From the NCBI GenBank assembly GCA_040881985.1, contig JBBECE010000044.1, positions 1 through 9,534 on the forward strand: a DNA stretch of 9,534 bases. The letters run 5' to 3'. Both the position numbers and the translations under genes were made by a program. Below the pieces are notes generated by a model. The model was not told where the DNA came from. It saw nothing but the letters and a program-made list of their open reading frames with translations, and made no database searches. The DNA comes from JBBECE01 sp040881985. GTDB taxonomy: Bacteria; Pseudomonadota; Alphaproteobacteria; Rhizobiales; Devosiaceae. Shown here in pieces: positions 1 to 6,208 of this stretch (position 1 is the first letter of the stretch; the number at the start of each line of letters is the position of its first letter).

Positions 1-24
1 AGGGGCCATCGGGAGGAAACGAAA

Positions 25-1272
25 ATGTCGAGAATTCGGGCCTTTATCGGTGCCGCCGCCCTTGCGCTGGCGAGCCTCGTCGGGGTTGCGCCGGCCTTCG
101 CCGATGTCGCCGCCAAGATCGCCACGATCCGGCATCTGCAAGCCGGCACGCTCGACGCCGGGGAGGCCGAACTCGCCGCCATGCTCGCCACCGACCCCGC
201 TAATCCCGATGCGCGGCTCGGGCTCGGCCTCGTCCAGGCGGTCAAGGTCGAGGCTCATCTCGAACAGGCGCTCTACCGCTACGGGCTGCAACCCGACTTC
301 AACACCGGCATTCCGATCCTGCGCCTGCCGGTCGCCCCAAATCCCGATCCCGAACCGATCACCTACGAGGCCTTCCGCGGCATCTTGCAGGGCGCGGTCG
401 ACGAGTTGACGGAGCTGGACGCGACGCTTGCCCCGCTCGACAGCCTGAGCGCCAAGATCACCTTCGACCTCGCCACCATCGTCTATGATTCCGACGGCGA
501 CGGGGCCGTCGGCGAATTTGAAACCCTGCGGGACGCGATTGCGAATTTCTTTCCGGGCACGCCGCTGCCCTCGAGCGGCTTCGTCGTCGGCATCGACACC
601 GCTGACGCCATTTGGCTGCGCGGCTACGCGCATATCGTTATGGCGTTTTGCGAATTCTTGCTGGCCCATGACTGGCACGAGGGCTTCGACGCCGCCTTCC
701 AGATGTATTTCCCGCTCTCCGATCTGCCGATGGTTGGCGCCCCGGTCGTCCCGAAGGACGAAAATTCGGGCTTCTTCGGCTCGGACGAGAGCGACATCGC
801 CGACGCGATCTCCTTCGTTCACCTGATCTCGTGGCCCGTTGCCGAGCCCGCCCGCTTGCTGGCGGTACGCGATCATCTCAAGGCCGCGGTGAGCCTCAGC
901 CGGCAAAACTGGGCGTCGTCTCTCGGCGAGTTCGACGACGATCACGAATGGCTGCCCGCTCCCGACCAGCATTCGGCGCTGGTGCGCCTGTCGATCACCA
1001 GCACGCAAGTCAAATCCTGGCTTGCCGTGCTCGACGAGCTCGACGCGCTCCTCGACGGTGAAAAACTCATCCCGCATTGGCGGTTCACCGAGGGCGTCAA
1101 TCTCCGCCGCGTCTTCGAGGAGCCGAGCACCTTCGACCTGGTGCTTTGGCTGACCGGCCCCGCCGCGCTGCCCTATCTCGAGGCGGGTCCGCTCTCCGAC
1201 GGCGTCACCTGGCAAACCCTGACCCGCGCCTTTGGCACCGGTTTCGGCGCCTATGCGGTGTGGTTCAACTGA
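25..1272 (+). CDS. Secreted protein of unknown function with one EF-hand loop and a TPR-like N-terminus
   Basis: I do not recognise a named family. The ATG at 25 is preceded by a strong Shine-Dalgarno site (GGGAGGAAAC, 11-20). Residues 1-26 form a Sec signal peptide: Arg at 3 and 5, a hydrophobic Ala/Leu core, and an AFA|D cleavage site after residue 26. The mature protein is therefore probably periplasmic or exported. Residues 33-70 look like one helix-turn-helix TPR-type unit (DAGEAELAAML, then DPANPDARLGLGL). Residues 155-166 are a full EF-hand Ca2+ loop: Asp at loop positions 1, 3 and 5, Gly at 6, Val at 8, Glu at 12. The rest is mixed helical sequence with many Trp and acidic residues and no motif I know. 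The gene is complete at 415 aa. Calcium binding is an inference from the loop; the role is unknown. Confidence 0.88.
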   Translation: MSRIRAFIGAAALALASLVGVAPAFADVAAKIATIRHLQAGTLDAGEAELAAMLATDPANPDARLGLGLVQAVKVEAHLEQALYRYGLQPDFNTGIPILRLPVAPNPDPEPITYEAFRGILQGAVDELTELDATLAPLDSLSAKITFDLATIVYDSDGDGAVGEFETLRDAIANFFPGTPLPSSGFVVGIDTADAIWLRGYAHIVMAFCEFLLAHDWHEGFDAAFQMYFPLSDLPMVGAPVVPKDENSGFFGSDESDIADAISFVHLISWPVAEPARLLAVRDHLKAAVSLSRQNWASSLGEFDDDHEWLPAPDQHSALVRLSITSTQVKSWLAVLDELDALLDGEKLIPHWRFTEGVNLRRVFEEPSTFDLVLWLTGPAALPYLEAGPLSDGVTWQTLTRAFGTGFGAYAVWFN

Positions 1273-1282
1273 ACTTGGGTGA

Positions 1283-1308
1283 CGCGGTAGGAATTTAACC
1301 CCACCGCG
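1283..1308 (+). terminator. Weak hairpin after the secreted protein gene
   Basis: CGCGGT (1283-1288) pairs with ACCGCG (1303-1308), with two more G-C pairs inside after one mismatch and an AT-rich loop. It starts 10 bases after the stop at 1272. No T-run follows, so it is not a classical intrinsic terminator; it could stabilise the mRNA 3' end. The rest of the 1273-1407 gap shows no gene. Confidence 0.25.
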
Positions 1309-1407
1309 CCACATATCCGGGGTTTGATCTTGCCAATGTCCGCCTGCTGGCGTTGCCTTTCTATCTGAAGCTGCTATTCGGACGAGACAGCGCGCGGGGC
1401 CAAACCG

Positions 1408-2037
1408 ATGACCAACTGGGAAATTCACGGACTTCAATTTACCAACTGCAGCTGTGCCTACGGCTGTCCCTGCCAGTTCAATGCGCTGCCGACACACGGT
1501 TACTGTCGGGCGGTCATCTTCGTGCAGGTCGACAAAGGTCATTTCGGCGACGCCCGGCTTGACGGCCTGAACATGGCCTTGGCCATTGCCTGGCCCGGTG
1601 CCGTCCATCAAGGCCACGGAATCATGCAGCCGGCGATCGACGAACGGGGAAGCAAGGCTCAGCGAGCGGCTTTGCTGGACATCATGACCGGCAAGGAAGC
1701 CGATCCGATGAAGACGATCTTTTCGATCTACACGGCGATGAGCGACACGATCCTCGAACCAATCTACACTAAGGTCAGCATCGACTTGGACGTGACCAAA
1801 CGCGAGGCAAAATGCGAGGCGAAAGGAATTGCGACCGGCCGCGGCGAGCCGATCCGCAATGCCACAACCGACGAGGAGTCGAGGGCCACGATCGTGTTGC
1901 CGAACGGGATCGAATTCGATCGCGCCGAAGTCGGGCGGGGGTGGTCGGAATCGTTTGGCGGCGCGGCCATGGTGCTCGCCGACAGCCACGCCCATTGGAA
2001 CGAGATGCATCTGAACCAGCACGGGCGCATCCGCTGA
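1408..2037 (+). CDS. DUF1326 family protein (Cys-rich N-terminus)
   Basis: This 209-aa protein matches the DUF1326 family by its opening (WEIHGLQFTNCSCAYGCPC). Cysteines at 14, 16, 20, 22 and 33 form a dense cluster able to bind a metal or to act in thiol chemistry. There is no signal peptide or membrane segment, so it is probably cytoplasmic. Family function is not established. In many proteobacteria DUF1326 genes sit directly before a DUF2182 membrane protein gene, exactly as here, with only 10 bases between the stop and the next start. A shared metal-related task for the pair is therefore likely but inferred. The ATG at 1408 has only a poor purine-rich site upstream; it is the start that keeps the usual family N-terminus. 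The gene is complete. Confidence 0.85.
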   Translation: MTNWEIHGLQFTNCSCAYGCPCQFNALPTHGYCRAVIFVQVDKGHFGDARLDGLNMALAIAWPGAVHQGHGIMQPAIDERGSKAQRAALLDIMTGKEADPMKTIFSIYTAMSDTILEPIYTKVSIDLDVTKREAKCEAKGIATGRGEPIRNATTDEESRATIVLPNGIEFDRAEVGRGWSESFGGAAMVLADSHAHWNEMHLNQHGRIR

Positions 2038-2047
2038 GCCGGGCGCT

Positions 2048-2887
2048 GTGGGCGCCAACCCGGCAGGTGGCGAACTGACGCTCGCTGTTTTGAGCCGCGA
2101 CCGCGTCGCCGCCGCCGCCTCCCTTGCCATCGTGACGCTTTTGGCCTGGGCCTATGTGCTGTGGCTCTCCGCTCACATGGCGATGCCCCCGGCTCCATCC
2201 GGCGACATGGCAGGCATGGACATGGGCGGCGCGAGTGAAGCGCTGGCGCCAGGTTTCAGGGTCTGGGCGCCACCCGAATTCGGCTTCACCTTCGCCATGT
2301 GGTCGGTGATGATGGTCGGGATGATGACCCCGTCGATCGCCCCGACGGTGCTTCTCTATGCCGCCGTCGGCCGCAAGGCCGCCGAGCGCGGCGCGCCGCT
2401 GGCGTCGACCGGCTGGTTTTTTGCCGGCTACCTCGCCGTCTGGGTCGGCTTCAGCGCGGTCGCGACACTTGCCCAATGGACGCTGACGAGCCTTGCTCTC
2501 CTGACGCCGATGCTGGCGGTGTCGAGCCAGGTGCTCGGCGGCGTCCTGCTGGTCGCCGTCGGGCTCTATCAATGGACGCCCCTCAAGGGTGCCTGCCTTC
2601 GGGCGTGCCAAGCGCCGCTCGACTTCCTGATGGCGCATGGCGGCTTTCGCACCGAGTGGTTCGCCGCGGCCCGCCTCGGCATGGCCCACGGCATCTACTG
2701 CCTGGGGTGCTGCTTCGCGCTGATGGGCCTGTTGTTCGTGGGCGGCATCATGAACCTGCTTTGGATTGCCGGCCTCGCCATCCTGATCCTGTTGGAAAAG
2801 ACTGTCCCGGCGGGGCGTCTCATCCCGCGGATCTCGGGCGCCCTGTTCGGCGCTGCCGGAGTCTGGTTGCTCGTCAGCGCCGCCTGA
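2048..2887 (+). CDS. DUF2182 family metal-binding-like integral membrane protein
   Basis: This 279-aa polytopic membrane protein has a hydrophobic helix near residues 20-40 and about five more between 80 and 278. Family marks of DUF2182 are visible: a Met-rich helix (MWSVMMVGMM, 84-93), a KxxCLxxCQ motif (K180, C183, C187) and HGIYCLGCC (H214 to C222). A loop after the first helix is rich in Met and His (H43, M44, M46, M54, M57, M59), as in proteins that handle copper. These residues suggest Cu or another soft metal, but I know of no settled function. The start is GTG at 2048, 10 bases after the DUF1326 stop and without a clear Shine-Dalgarno site, which suggests translational coupling. The gene converges with the SDR gene, leaving 7 bases between the two stops. 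Confidence 0.86.
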   Translation: MGANPAGGELTLAVLSRDRVAAAASLAIVTLLAWAYVLWLSAHMAMPPAPSGDMAGMDMGGASEALAPGFRVWAPPEFGFTFAMWSVMMVGMMTPSIAPTVLLYAAVGRKAAERGAPLASTGWFFAGYLAVWVGFSAVATLAQWTLTSLALLTPMLAVSSQVLGGVLLVAVGLYQWTPLKGACLRACQAPLDFLMAHGGFRTEWFAAARLGMAHGIYCLGCCFALMGLLFVGGIMNLLWIAGLAILILLEKTVPAGRLIPRISGALFGAAGVWLLVSAA

Positions 2888-2894
2888 TCGGCCC

Positions 2895-3659
2895 CTACCG
2901 CGTCACATAGCCCCCGTCGACGACCAGCACCTCGCCGGTGATGTAGCTCGCCGCCGGCGAACAGAGAAAGAGAGCCGCCGCGGCGACCTCGTCGGGCGTG
3001 CCCGGCCGCCCCATCGGGGTCATTTTCAGCCAGATCGGCGCCCGCTCCGGATCGTCGAGCCCGGGCTGGGTCATGTCGGTGACGATATAGCCCGGCGCGA
3101 TGGCATTGACGCGGATACCCCGCCCCGCCAGCTCGCTTGCCATCGTCTTGGTCATCATATGCACCGCCGCCTTCGACGAATTGTAGGCGGTCTGATGCTG
3201 CGGGACGTTGGAGATGATCCCCGAGATCGAGCCGATATTGAGGATCACCCCGCCGCCTTGCGCCAGCATCGGAGTCACCACCGCGCTCGAGGCGCGGAAG
3301 ACCGCATCGAGATTGGTCGTCATCACCTTGCGCCAGCGTGTGTCGGAAAAGCTTTCGGTGTCCCCGTCGGCGGCGATCCCGGCATTGTTGACGAGGATAT
3401 CGATCCGCCCGGCGAGTTTGAGCGCTGCCTCGACCATCTGGCGCGGCGCCTTCTCGTCTTCCATGTCGGCCTGCAGATAGTCGGCGACGATGCCCGCCGC
3501 CTTCAATTCCGCCATGGCTTGCGGGCGAGGGTGCTTCGAGGCGAGGATCACCCGCGCCCCCGCTTCCCCCAGTGCCCGGGCGATCGCCAGGCCGATGCCG
3601 CGCGTCCCCCCGGTGACGACCGCGATCTTTCCGTCCAGCCGGAATTTATCCAAAATCAT
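2895..3659 (-). CDS. SDR family NAD(P)-dependent oxidoreductase, polyol/sugar-dehydrogenase-like
   Basis: This is a complete 254-aa classical short-chain dehydrogenase. The Rossmann glycine motif TGGTRGIG is at 16-23, NNAG at 91-94 and the structural Asn at 116. The likely catalytic Ser is 144 (IGSISG), followed by Tyr159 and Lys163 in YNSSK. The C-terminus has the usual ITGEVLVVDGGY. The IGSISGIISNVPQ...AYNSSK stretch, with Ser two residues further from Tyr than in FabG, recalls the sorbose reductase/arabinitol/mannitol dehydrogenase branch. A sugar or polyol substrate is thus a reasonable guess, not a demonstration; 3-oxoacyl reductase activity cannot be excluded. The start codon overlaps the stop of the upstream 68-aa membrane protein gene (ATGA, 3656-3659), and AAGGGG lies just before it, so the two genes form a translationally coupled operon. 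Confidence 0.9.
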   Translation of the reverse strand: MILDKFRLDGKIAVVTGGTRGIGLAIARALGEAGARVILASKHPRPQAMAELKAAGIVADYLQADMEDEKAPRQMVEAALKLAGRIDILVNNAGIAADGDTESFSDTRWRKVMTTNLDAVFRASSAVVTPMLAQGGGVILNIGSISGIISNVPQHQTAYNSSKAAVHMMTKTMASELAGRGIRVNAIAPGYIVTDMTQPGLDDPERAPIWLKMTPMGRPGTPDEVAAAALFLCSPAASYITGEVLVVDGGYVTR

Positions 3660-3862
3660 TTCTTGGCCCCTTCGTCGGTGGCGTCGAACCGCACCAGAAA
3701 CAGCCAGGCCGCCAATACCCCAATCCCCGCGACGATCGCCGCCCAGGTCGGATCGCCAAGGAAAAACTCGACCCCCGCCCAGACGGCGCAGAAGGCGACG
3801 ACCGCCACCCGCCGCCAGAGCGGCTTGAAAAACGCCCGGTCGCGTTCGCTGATCAGCCTCAT
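3656..3862 (-). CDS. Small two-helix membrane protein coupled to the SDR
   Basis: This 68-aa protein starts with a charged segment (RLISERDRAFFKPLWRR, 2-18), then has two hydrophobic helices at about 19-35 and 40-58 separated by a GDP turn, and ends in a charged tail (DATDEGAKK). The layout predicts a helical hairpin in the inner membrane. I do not recognise a named family. The ATG at 3862 follows GCGGAG (minus strand, 3870-3875). The stop overlaps the SDR start by four bases. That the gene is real is supported by a degraded paralogue of its first 21 codons at 8030-8090, which keeps the same leader GCGGAG. Its partnership with an SDR suggests it anchors or serves that enzyme, but nothing in the sequence shows how. 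Confidence 0.72.
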   Translation of the reverse strand: MRLISERDRAFFKPLWRRVAVVAFCAVWAGVEFFLGDPTWAAIVAGIGVLAAWLFLVRFDATDEGAKK

Positions 3863-3885
3863 GGCGTTGCTCCGCTTATCTGCGA

Positions 3886-3914
3886 CTTGTAGGGAACGGA
3901 TCGGCGCGAATCAA
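3886..3914 (-). promoter_or_regulatory. Candidate sigma70-type promoter for the small membrane protein-SDR operon
   Basis: On the minus strand TTGATT (3909-3914) and TACAAG (3886-3891) are separated by 17 bases. They match the -35 and -10 consensus at four positions each. Transcription from here would give a short leader of about 17 bases carrying the GCGGAG ribosome site. Found by eye only. Confidence 0.33.
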
Positions 3915-3960
3915 CCGGGTCGGGCATGCCGGCCCACCAAATGCTGATCGTTCCCTCCCG

Positions 3961-3996
3961 GCGATTGACAAGCGGCTAGACAGGCGATTGATCAAG
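3961..3996 (+). promoter_or_regulatory. Possible promoter/operator region of the ankyrin lipoprotein gene
   Basis: A perfect -35 hexamer TTGACA lies at 3965-3970, but the hexamer 17 bases on (TTGATC, 3988-3993) is a poor -10. The octamer GCGATTGA occurs twice, at 3961-3968 and 3984-3991, each followed by CAAG or TCAAG, which is a direct repeat with 23-base spacing (about two helical turns). It could be a regulator site overlapping the promoter. Confidence 0.22.
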
Positions 3997-4033
3997 TGGT
4001 CATGCTTTACGAAATGAAAGGACGAACATCTGA

Positions 4034-4576
4034 ATGAACAAGCGGACCTGGTCGTTAGCGCTACTCGTGTTGGCCGCCTCTGCGCTGGCGGCCTGTGACC
4101 AATCGCCGAGCGGTCCGGGCGGCGCGGCAAGCCCGCCGTCCGAGGACGCCAGCGCCCAGAACACGCCGGCCGGAAGGTGCACCGATCCACCCGTCCTCAC
4201 GCCGGTCAGGGAGAACTTGGCTATTTCCGTGCGTTCCTACACGCTCACCGGGGGCAATCTCGATCAGTTCGCCTGCAGCGGAGAGTCGCTGATCTATGTG
4301 GCAACCGGACCGCGGGGCGGCATTTCGGTGCTGCGCGCACTGATCGAGGGGGGTGCGGACCTCGAAAACGGCACACGAGACGGCCGCACGCCGCTGATGA
4401 ATGCCGTGCATCTGTGCAATGTCGCCGCGGTGAGAATTCTGTTGGAAGCGGGCGCCGACGCGGCCCGTGCCGGTCCCGCCGGCGAGACGATGTTGGATTT
4501 GGTGTGCGCGGAACCCGCCGACCAGCGGGCCGAAATTGTCGCCCTTCTCGAGACCGCCCAGGCGGGCAGCGAATAG
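4034..4576 (+). CDS. Ankyrin-repeat lipoprotein, probably inner-membrane retained
   Basis: This 180-aa protein has a lipoprotein signal: MNKR, a hydrophobic core, and a lipobox LAAC with the acylated Cys at 21. Residue +2 is Asp22, which in enterobacteria blocks Lol transport and keeps lipoproteins in the inner membrane; whether that rule holds here is uncertain. A low-complexity Pro/Ser/Gly linker spans 23-47. Two to three ankyrin-like units follow at about 83-112, 116-145 and 149-178, with the typical DGRTPLMNAV...AVRILLEAGAD pattern. Such short ankyrin sets mediate protein binding in the periplasm; the partner is unknown. The ATG at 4034 has AAAGGA about 12 bases upstream, a slightly long spacing. 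It is transcribed alone, divergently from the small membrane protein-SDR operon. Confidence 0.85.
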   Translation: MNKRTWSLALLVLAASALAACDQSPSGPGGAASPPSEDASAQNTPAGRCTDPPVLTPVRENLAISVRSYTLTGGNLDQFACSGESLIYVATGPRGGISVLRALIEGGADLENGTRDGRTPLMNAVHLCNVAAVRILLEAGADAARAGPAGETMLDLVCAEPADQRAEIVALLETAQAGSE

Positions 4577-4579
4577 ATC

Positions 4580-4593
4580 GCGCCTTCAGGCGC
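4580..4593 (+). terminator. Short hairpin directly after the lipoprotein stop
   Basis: GCGCC (4580-4584) and GGCGC (4589-4593) flank a TTCA loop, three bases after the stop at 4576. On the plus strand it is followed by A, not T, residues. It could still end this transcript together with the larger hairpin at 4600-4627, which also forms in plus-strand RNA. Confidence 0.3.
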
Positions 4594-4627
4594 AAAAAAA
4601 CGGAGGCACGGTTTCGCGCGCCTCCGT
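4594..4627 (-). terminator. Intrinsic terminator of the sugar-binding protein gene
   Basis: On the minus strand a perfect stem (CGGAGGC, pairing with GCCTCCG; 4601-4626, one extra A-T pair outside) is followed at once by seven T residues (complement of 4594-4600). It begins about 20 bases after the binding-protein stop codon. This is a textbook Rho-independent terminator. Confidence 0.9.
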
Positions 4628-4647
4628 CTGATGGCTGGGCTAACGCG

Positions 4648-5637
4648 CTAGTCGACGGCGCAGATGCCCGGGTCTTCCTGGGTGCAGATGTCAAGCGCTG
4701 TGAACATCGGATCCGGCACGTCTTCACCGTTGATGATCTGGATCAGCACTTCAGGCGAACGATAGCCCATCTCGAACGGGCGCTGCGCGATTTGCGCATG
4801 CGAACGCCCTTCGGCGAACAGGGCCGGCGTGGTGGCGATCACGTCGCCGGCAACCACAATCAGGTCACCGGAGCTGATGCGATCCATAACGCCATCGGTG
4901 GTCTGACGATACGCCTGCGGAGCGAACTGCGCCCAGCCGCCAACCAGAATGAAAGCATCCAGGTCAGCATTGGCCTGGAGGACTTCAGTCATCTGATTGT
5001 TGGCAACGTCAGGCTGGTCGTTGGTGAACACGGGGCAGGCCTCGATTTCGGTCCAGCCGCCTTGTCCGGTCAAGCGCTCAGTCCCGGCGCCGCCGAGTGT
5101 TTCGCGGATTCCCGCGGCGCGGGCATTGATATTGGCCGCGCCGACGTTGCCGAGCTGCAGGCAAACCGTGCCGCCCGACGGCTTCAGACGCTGCATCTGC
5201 GTGGCCATCGCGACACCCATGTCGTAGTTGTTGGTGCCGAGATAGGTCGTGCGCAGCGAGGCGTCTTCGGTGAGTACGTCGGCGTCCACGGTCATGACCG
5301 GCATCGTCGGTCCAACCCGGCGAAGCATGGTGGCCATCGCCGCGGCGTTCGACGGCGAAATCGCAATGCCGGCGACACCCTTGGTCAGAAGGTCTTCGAC
5401 CATCTGGACCTCGCCCTGTTCGTCAGCTGACGAGGCAGGACCCTGGTAGGTGCAAATATATTCGGAATTCGGATTGTCGGCGTTCCACTGCTGGCAGCCG
5501 AGATTGATCTGTTCGAAGAACGGATTGTCGACACCTTTAACGACGACCGCCAGTTCCTTCTTTCCTTGCGCCATCGCACCCGAAGCGGCGAGCGAAAGCA
5601 CGACCGTCCCGGCTGCGAGCATCAAAAACTTATTCAT
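4648..5637 (-). CDS. Periplasmic sugar-binding protein of a CUT2-type ABC importer
   Basis: This 329-aa protein is a type 1 periplasmic binding protein of the ribose/xylose class. Residues 1-23 form a signal peptide with cleavage after AMA. Positions that correspond to ribose-binding protein ligand contacts are visible: N38-PFF, D118, R173, D265 and Q285 (IAQRP), plus GGW at 233-235. It would capture a monosaccharide or polyol in the periplasm and deliver it to the divergent ATPase/permease pair; the ligand is not identifiable. Six cysteines (48, 62, 159, 201, 318, 326) are unusual for this family and may form disulfides. The frame stays open 20 codons further up to 5697, but the ATG at 5637 is chosen because GGGAGGAAAC precedes it and the signal peptide begins there. 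Confidence 0.92.
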   Translation of the reverse strand: MNKFLMLAAGTVVLSLAASGAMAQGKKELAVVVKGVDNPFFEQINLGCQQWNADNPNSEYICTYQGPASSADEQGEVQMVEDLLTKGVAGIAISPSNAAAMATMLRRVGPTMPVMTVDADVLTEDASLRTTYLGTNNYDMGVAMATQMQRLKPSGGTVCLQLGNVGAANINARAAGIRETLGGAGTERLTGQGGWTEIEACPVFTNDQPDVANNQMTEVLQANADLDAFILVGGWAQFAPQAYRQTTDGVMDRISSGDLIVVAGDVIATTPALFAEGRSHAQIAQRPFEMGYRSPEVLIQIINGEDVPDPMFTALDICTQEDPGICAVD

Positions 5638-5665
5638 CTTGGGTTTCCTCCCGTTAGGCAAATAT

Positions 5666-5683
5666 CCGGATTGGCCGGATTGG
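5666..5683. repeat. Tandem 9-bp repeat CCGGATTGG x2
   Basis: CCGGATTGG occurs twice with no gap (5666-5674 and 5675-5683), 14 bases upstream of the binding-protein ribosome site. In the mRNA leader or promoter of that gene it could be a regulator half-site array. Exact repeat seen directly; function inferred. Confidence 0.45.
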
Positions 5684-6049
5684 TTGGGCCGTCTCACTCA
5701 TCGCCGATTGGCGCGCAATTCTCATGCGCACGCCATGCGGCCATCGCGGCCAAATATTGCATTTGTTCGTCGTGCCCCCTCGCGGGGTGGACCGACGGGC
5801 GAGCCTTGCCATTTTGCCGACGCAACCCCACCACCGCCATGGGGCGAAATGGTGGCTGATCGGCGCGCTGCGCTCCCTCCTGATTCCGATCGGTTACACC
5901 GTCCATACCGGACTTTGTGAACCGCAACCCTCAATTCGGACTGTATTCTGCACGCCCGCGTCGGGTCAATCAGAAACCGCGAAGCGGGCACTCGTTTCGT
6001 CAACCGTGAATGGGTCGCGGGCCGTTGATTGTCAAAACGATTTCGGAAA

Positions 6050-6061
6050 ATCCTGCAGGAT
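6050..6061. promoter_or_regulatory. Perfect 12-bp palindrome, candidate operator
   Basis: ATCCTGCAGGAT is a perfect dyad, flanked by AAA on the left and GTTTT on the right, which nearly extends the symmetry. It lies about 150 bases upstream of the ATPase start, next to TTGATTGTCA (6025-6034), which resembles a -35 element. A dimeric regulator could bind here; no regulator gene is in the window. Confidence 0.4.
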
Positions 6062-6160
6062 GTTTTCCGTCACTTTCGGTCTCGGCTGGCAGCCCCGGCC
6101 GGCCCCGGCGGAGCTATTGCCATCCGGTTTCTGCCATGCCAGTAAACCGCCCGATCCAGT

Positions 6161-6181
6161 CGGTCACCGGTCAACGGTCGA
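6161..6181. repeat. Three tandem heptamers CGGTCAC / CGGTCAA / CGGTCGA
   Basis: Three head-to-tail 7-bp units share the CGGTC core and end 27 bases before the GTG start of the ATPase. They lie in the leader or core promoter and might control translation or transcription of the ATPase-permease unit. The repeat is seen directly; its role is a guess. Confidence 0.4.
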
Positions 6182-6208
6182 ACCAGGCGGCGAGGGGGAT
6201 GCGGCGCG

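Larger units (their letters stand above)
5638..6208. promoter_or_regulatory. 571-base divergent intergenic region of the sugar importer
   Basis: The region separates the binding-protein gene (minus) from the ATPase gene (plus) and must hold promoters for both. Open frames in it (for example 5722-6003 minus and 5724-6311 plus) have no recognisable domain, no good ribosome site and low-complexity Arg/Pro/Gly content, so I do not call them genes. It contains a tandem 9-bp repeat (5666-5683), a perfect 12-bp palindrome (6050-6061) and a triple heptamer (6161-6181), listed separately. I could not assign a convincing -10/-35 pair by eye to either direction. Confidence 0.55.

Noticed and set aside
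1353..1562. Small plus-strand ORF of 69 codons overlapping the start of the DUF1326 gene
   Set aside because: It overlaps a recognised gene in another frame, and has no ribosome site or recognisable sequence.
1775..2689. 304-codon minus-strand open frame opposite DUF1326 and DUF2182
   Set aside because: The plus-strand genes have recognised family motifs; this product is His/Arg/Gly-rich and featureless.
3159..3947. 262-codon plus-strand open frame opposite the first SDR and small membrane protein
   Set aside because: It is antisense to the intact SDR with all catalytic residues; no domain is visible.
4177..5430. 417-codon plus-strand open frame opposite the sugar-binding protein
   Set aside because: It overlaps the ankyrin lipoprotein in another frame and the binding protein antisense, and the translation is Arg/Gly-rich with no motif.
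5638..5697. Longer 349-residue reading of the sugar-binding protein
   Set aside because: The extra 20 residues are encoded by the ribosome site and tandem repeat, and would bury the signal peptide inside the protein.
5722..6003. Minus-strand frames of 77-93 codons and the plus-strand frame 5724-6311 in the importer intergenic region, considered as a missing regulator
   Set aside because: There is no helix-turn-helix, no hydrophobic core pattern and no ribosome site, and the composition is typical of random GC-rich frames. The plus frame also runs into the ATPase gene in another frame.
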